DNA from: an uncultured Clostridia bacterium
GTDB taxonomy: Bacteria; Bacillota; Clostridia; Christensenellales; Aristaeellaceae
DNA length: 7,359 nt
NCBI GenBank assembly: GCA_946615495.1
Contig: CAMOHY010000104.1
Location: 1 to 7,359 of the forward strand
Reading direction: 5' to 3'
Part shown: piece by piece, positions 6,857-7,359 of the stretch
Layout of the letters: each line of letters begins with the position of its first letter
How positions within the stretch are numbered: the stretch's first letter is position 1
The notes under the pieces: generated by a model
Databases searched by the model: none
The model's input: only the letters and a program-made list of their open reading frames with translations
Told to the model about the DNA's origin: nothing
Position numbers and translations under genes: made by a program

Positions 6857-6945
6857 GCCGCCGATCAGGCCAAAAACCGGCCAATATGCCCTAACTTTTG
6901 CCGCCGCTTTCTCCCTTTGCAATTTTCTTTTGGAAAAATTCCATT

Positions 6946-7009
6946 TTCCGGCGAAATTTCTTAGATTTTTCGCATGTTTTTTTCATTTTATGCGTGCATT
7001 CCGGCGAAA
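6946..7009. repeat. Pair of 11-base direct repeats upstream of the NuoE-type gene
   Basis: TTCCGGCGAAA occurs at 6946-6956 and again at 6999-7009, an offset of 53 bases, close to five turns of the helix. The second copy covers the -35 position of the plus-strand promoter. The arrangement suggests two sites for one DNA-binding regulator on the same face of the DNA, but no regulator is identified. Confidence 0.5.
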
Positions 7010-7013
7010 AATA

Positions 7014-7027
7014 TGTTATAGTATAAT
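7014..7027 (+). promoter_or_regulatory. Promoter of the NuoE-type gene, weak -35
   Basis: A perfect -10 hexamer TATAAT lies at 7022-7027, overlapped by an extended -10 reading TGTTATAGT at 7014-7022. At the proper 17-base distance the -35 position (6999-7004) is TTCCGG, a poor match to TTGACA and part of a direct repeat. Use of this promoter probably needs the extended -10 or an activator. The start would be near 7030-7034, giving a leader of about 70 bases. Confidence 0.65.
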
Positions 7028-7058
7028 ACGGTGTATATGAAGACGTATATGCCGCCAA

Positions 7059-7074
7059 TTCGGAAAGATCCGAA
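7059..7074 (+). promoter_or_regulatory. Leader stem-loop before the NuoE-type gene
   Basis: TTCGGA and TCCGAA form a 6-pair stem around the loop AAGA, in the predicted mRNA leader and 9 bases before the ribosome binding site. There is no U-run, so it is not a terminator. It may simply protect the 5' end. Confidence 0.4.
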
Positions 7075-7083
7075 GGAACAATT

Positions 7084-7092
7084 AAAGGAGGT
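7084..7092 (+). promoter_or_regulatory. Ribosome binding site of the NuoE-type gene
   Basis: AAAGGAGGT is nearly a perfect complement of the 16S rRNA 3' end. It lies 11 bases before the ATG at 7104, which is slightly long. The next in-frame ATG at 7113 would be 20 bases away, so 7104 is preferred. Confidence 0.75.
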
Positions 7093-7103
7093 CTTGGACT
7101 GTC

Positions 7104-7359
7104 ATGCCGGACATGAAAGACAAGTATGAGCAGCTGAATCAGGTCATCGCTGATTTGAAGGATCAGCCTGGCGCGCTGATGCCCGTGCTTCAAAAAGCGC
7201 AGGGCATTTTCGGCTGTGTGCCCATGGATGTGCAGAAAATCATCGCGGAGGGGCTGGGCGTAACGCTGAGCGAGGTCTACGGCGTAGCCACGTTCTATTC
7301 TCAATTCCGCCTGGAGCCCAACGGCAAGTACACCATCAGCGTGTGCCTGGGCACCGCCT
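7104..7359 (+). CDS. NuoE/HndA-type [2Fe-2S] NAD(P)H oxidoreductase subunit, N-terminal part
   Basis: Eighty-five codons are visible before the window edge; the family is usually about 150-170 residues, so roughly half is present. It matches the thioredoxin-like [2Fe-2S] subunit of complex I (24 kDa, NuoE) and of cytoplasmic NAD(P)-linked or electron-bifurcating [FeFe] hydrogenases (HndA, HydC). Visible family features are the N-terminal helical part with LMPVLQKAQGIFGCVP (25-40), the segment GVTLSEVYGVATFYSQFRLEP (52-72), and the beginning of the thioredoxin-like fold with YTISVCLGTA (76-85), where Cys81 should be the first iron-sulfur ligand. The other ligands lie beyond the edge. In Clostridia this gene is usually followed by NuoF-like and hydrogenase genes, which suggests a hydrogenase operon, but that is inference. 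It diverges from all other genes in the window. Confidence 0.92.
   Translation, partial: MPDMKDKYEQLNQVIADLKDQPGALMPVLQKAQGIFGCVPMDVQKIIAEGLGVTLSEVYGVATFYSQFRLEPNGKYTISVCLGTA

Larger units (their letters stand above)
6792..7103. other. Divergent intergenic region between MATE and NuoE-type genes
   Basis: This 312-base AT-rich gap holds no RNA gene or small gene that I can support. From left to right it contains the MATE ribosome binding site and promoter (6798-6856), a GGCC-N7-GGCC inverted repeat (6868-6882) just upstream of that promoter, a pair of 11-base direct repeats (6946-6956 and 6999-7009), an inverted repeat GCGAAA-N11-TTTCGC (6951-6973), a second one CGCAT-N14-ATGCG (6971-6994), and the NuoE-type promoter and leader (7014-7103). 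The two promoters are divergent, with about 160 bases between them. Confidence 0.75.

Noticed and set aside
6857..6906. GCCGCCG repeated at 6857-6863 and 6900-6906
   Set aside because: It is a short, low-complexity GC motif in a GC-rich genome; two copies 43 bases apart are easily explained by chance.
6891..7304. A 137-codon minus-strand open frame at the right edge
   Set aside because: It is antisense to the NuoE-type gene and covers the divergent promoter region; the plus-strand reading has clear family motifs.

Overview
The window looks like chromosomal DNA from a GC-rich member of the Clostridia (Firmicutes), perhaps a gut Oscillospirales- or Christensenellales-type bacterium. This placement is an inference. 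It rests on GC-rich coding regions with AT-rich intergenic promoters of the sigma-A type, AGGAGG-type ribosome binding sites, a VanW-domain cell-wall protein, a YdiF-like ABC-F ATPase, SecG, and the start of a NuoE/HndA-type flavin-hydrogenase subunit. I see no phage, transposase, CRISPR array, rRNA or tRNA.

Six genes occupy the minus strand, and a seventh, cut by the right edge, diverges on the plus strand. Read in minus-strand transcription order from the right, they are: a MATE-family efflux protein (5403-6791) with its own promoter; secG (5050-5286) with its own promoter and a strong intrinsic terminator; a tightly packed trio of ABC-F ATPase (3031-4959), GNAT acetyltransferase (2494-3018) and AlkD-type DNA glycosylase (1788-2477), with gaps of only 12 and 16 bases; and a VanW-domain membrane-anchored protein (116-1693) with a near-consensus promoter starting about 20 bases after the glycosylase stop. 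The plus-strand gene (7104 to the edge) encodes the N-terminal part of a NuoE/HndA-type [2Fe-2S] subunit. Its promoter region carries two 11-base direct repeats about five helical turns apart. The left 115 bases are non-coding and hold a short hairpin and a perfect 26-base palindrome that may belong to a dispersed repeat.

Functionally, the minus-strand genes are cell-envelope and protection functions: drug or metabolite export, protein export, ribosome-associated ATPase, small-molecule or protein acetylation, base-excision repair, and a wall-associated VanW protein. The ABC-F/GNAT/AlkD trio is the only set that looks like a true operon. It begins right behind the secG terminator and has no obvious promoter of its own, so it probably depends on read-through or on conditional termination. 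No gene here is clearly a new system. The best leads are the terminator with an alternative overlapping pairing before the ABC-F gene, the repeat-bearing NuoE promoter, and the palindrome at the left edge.
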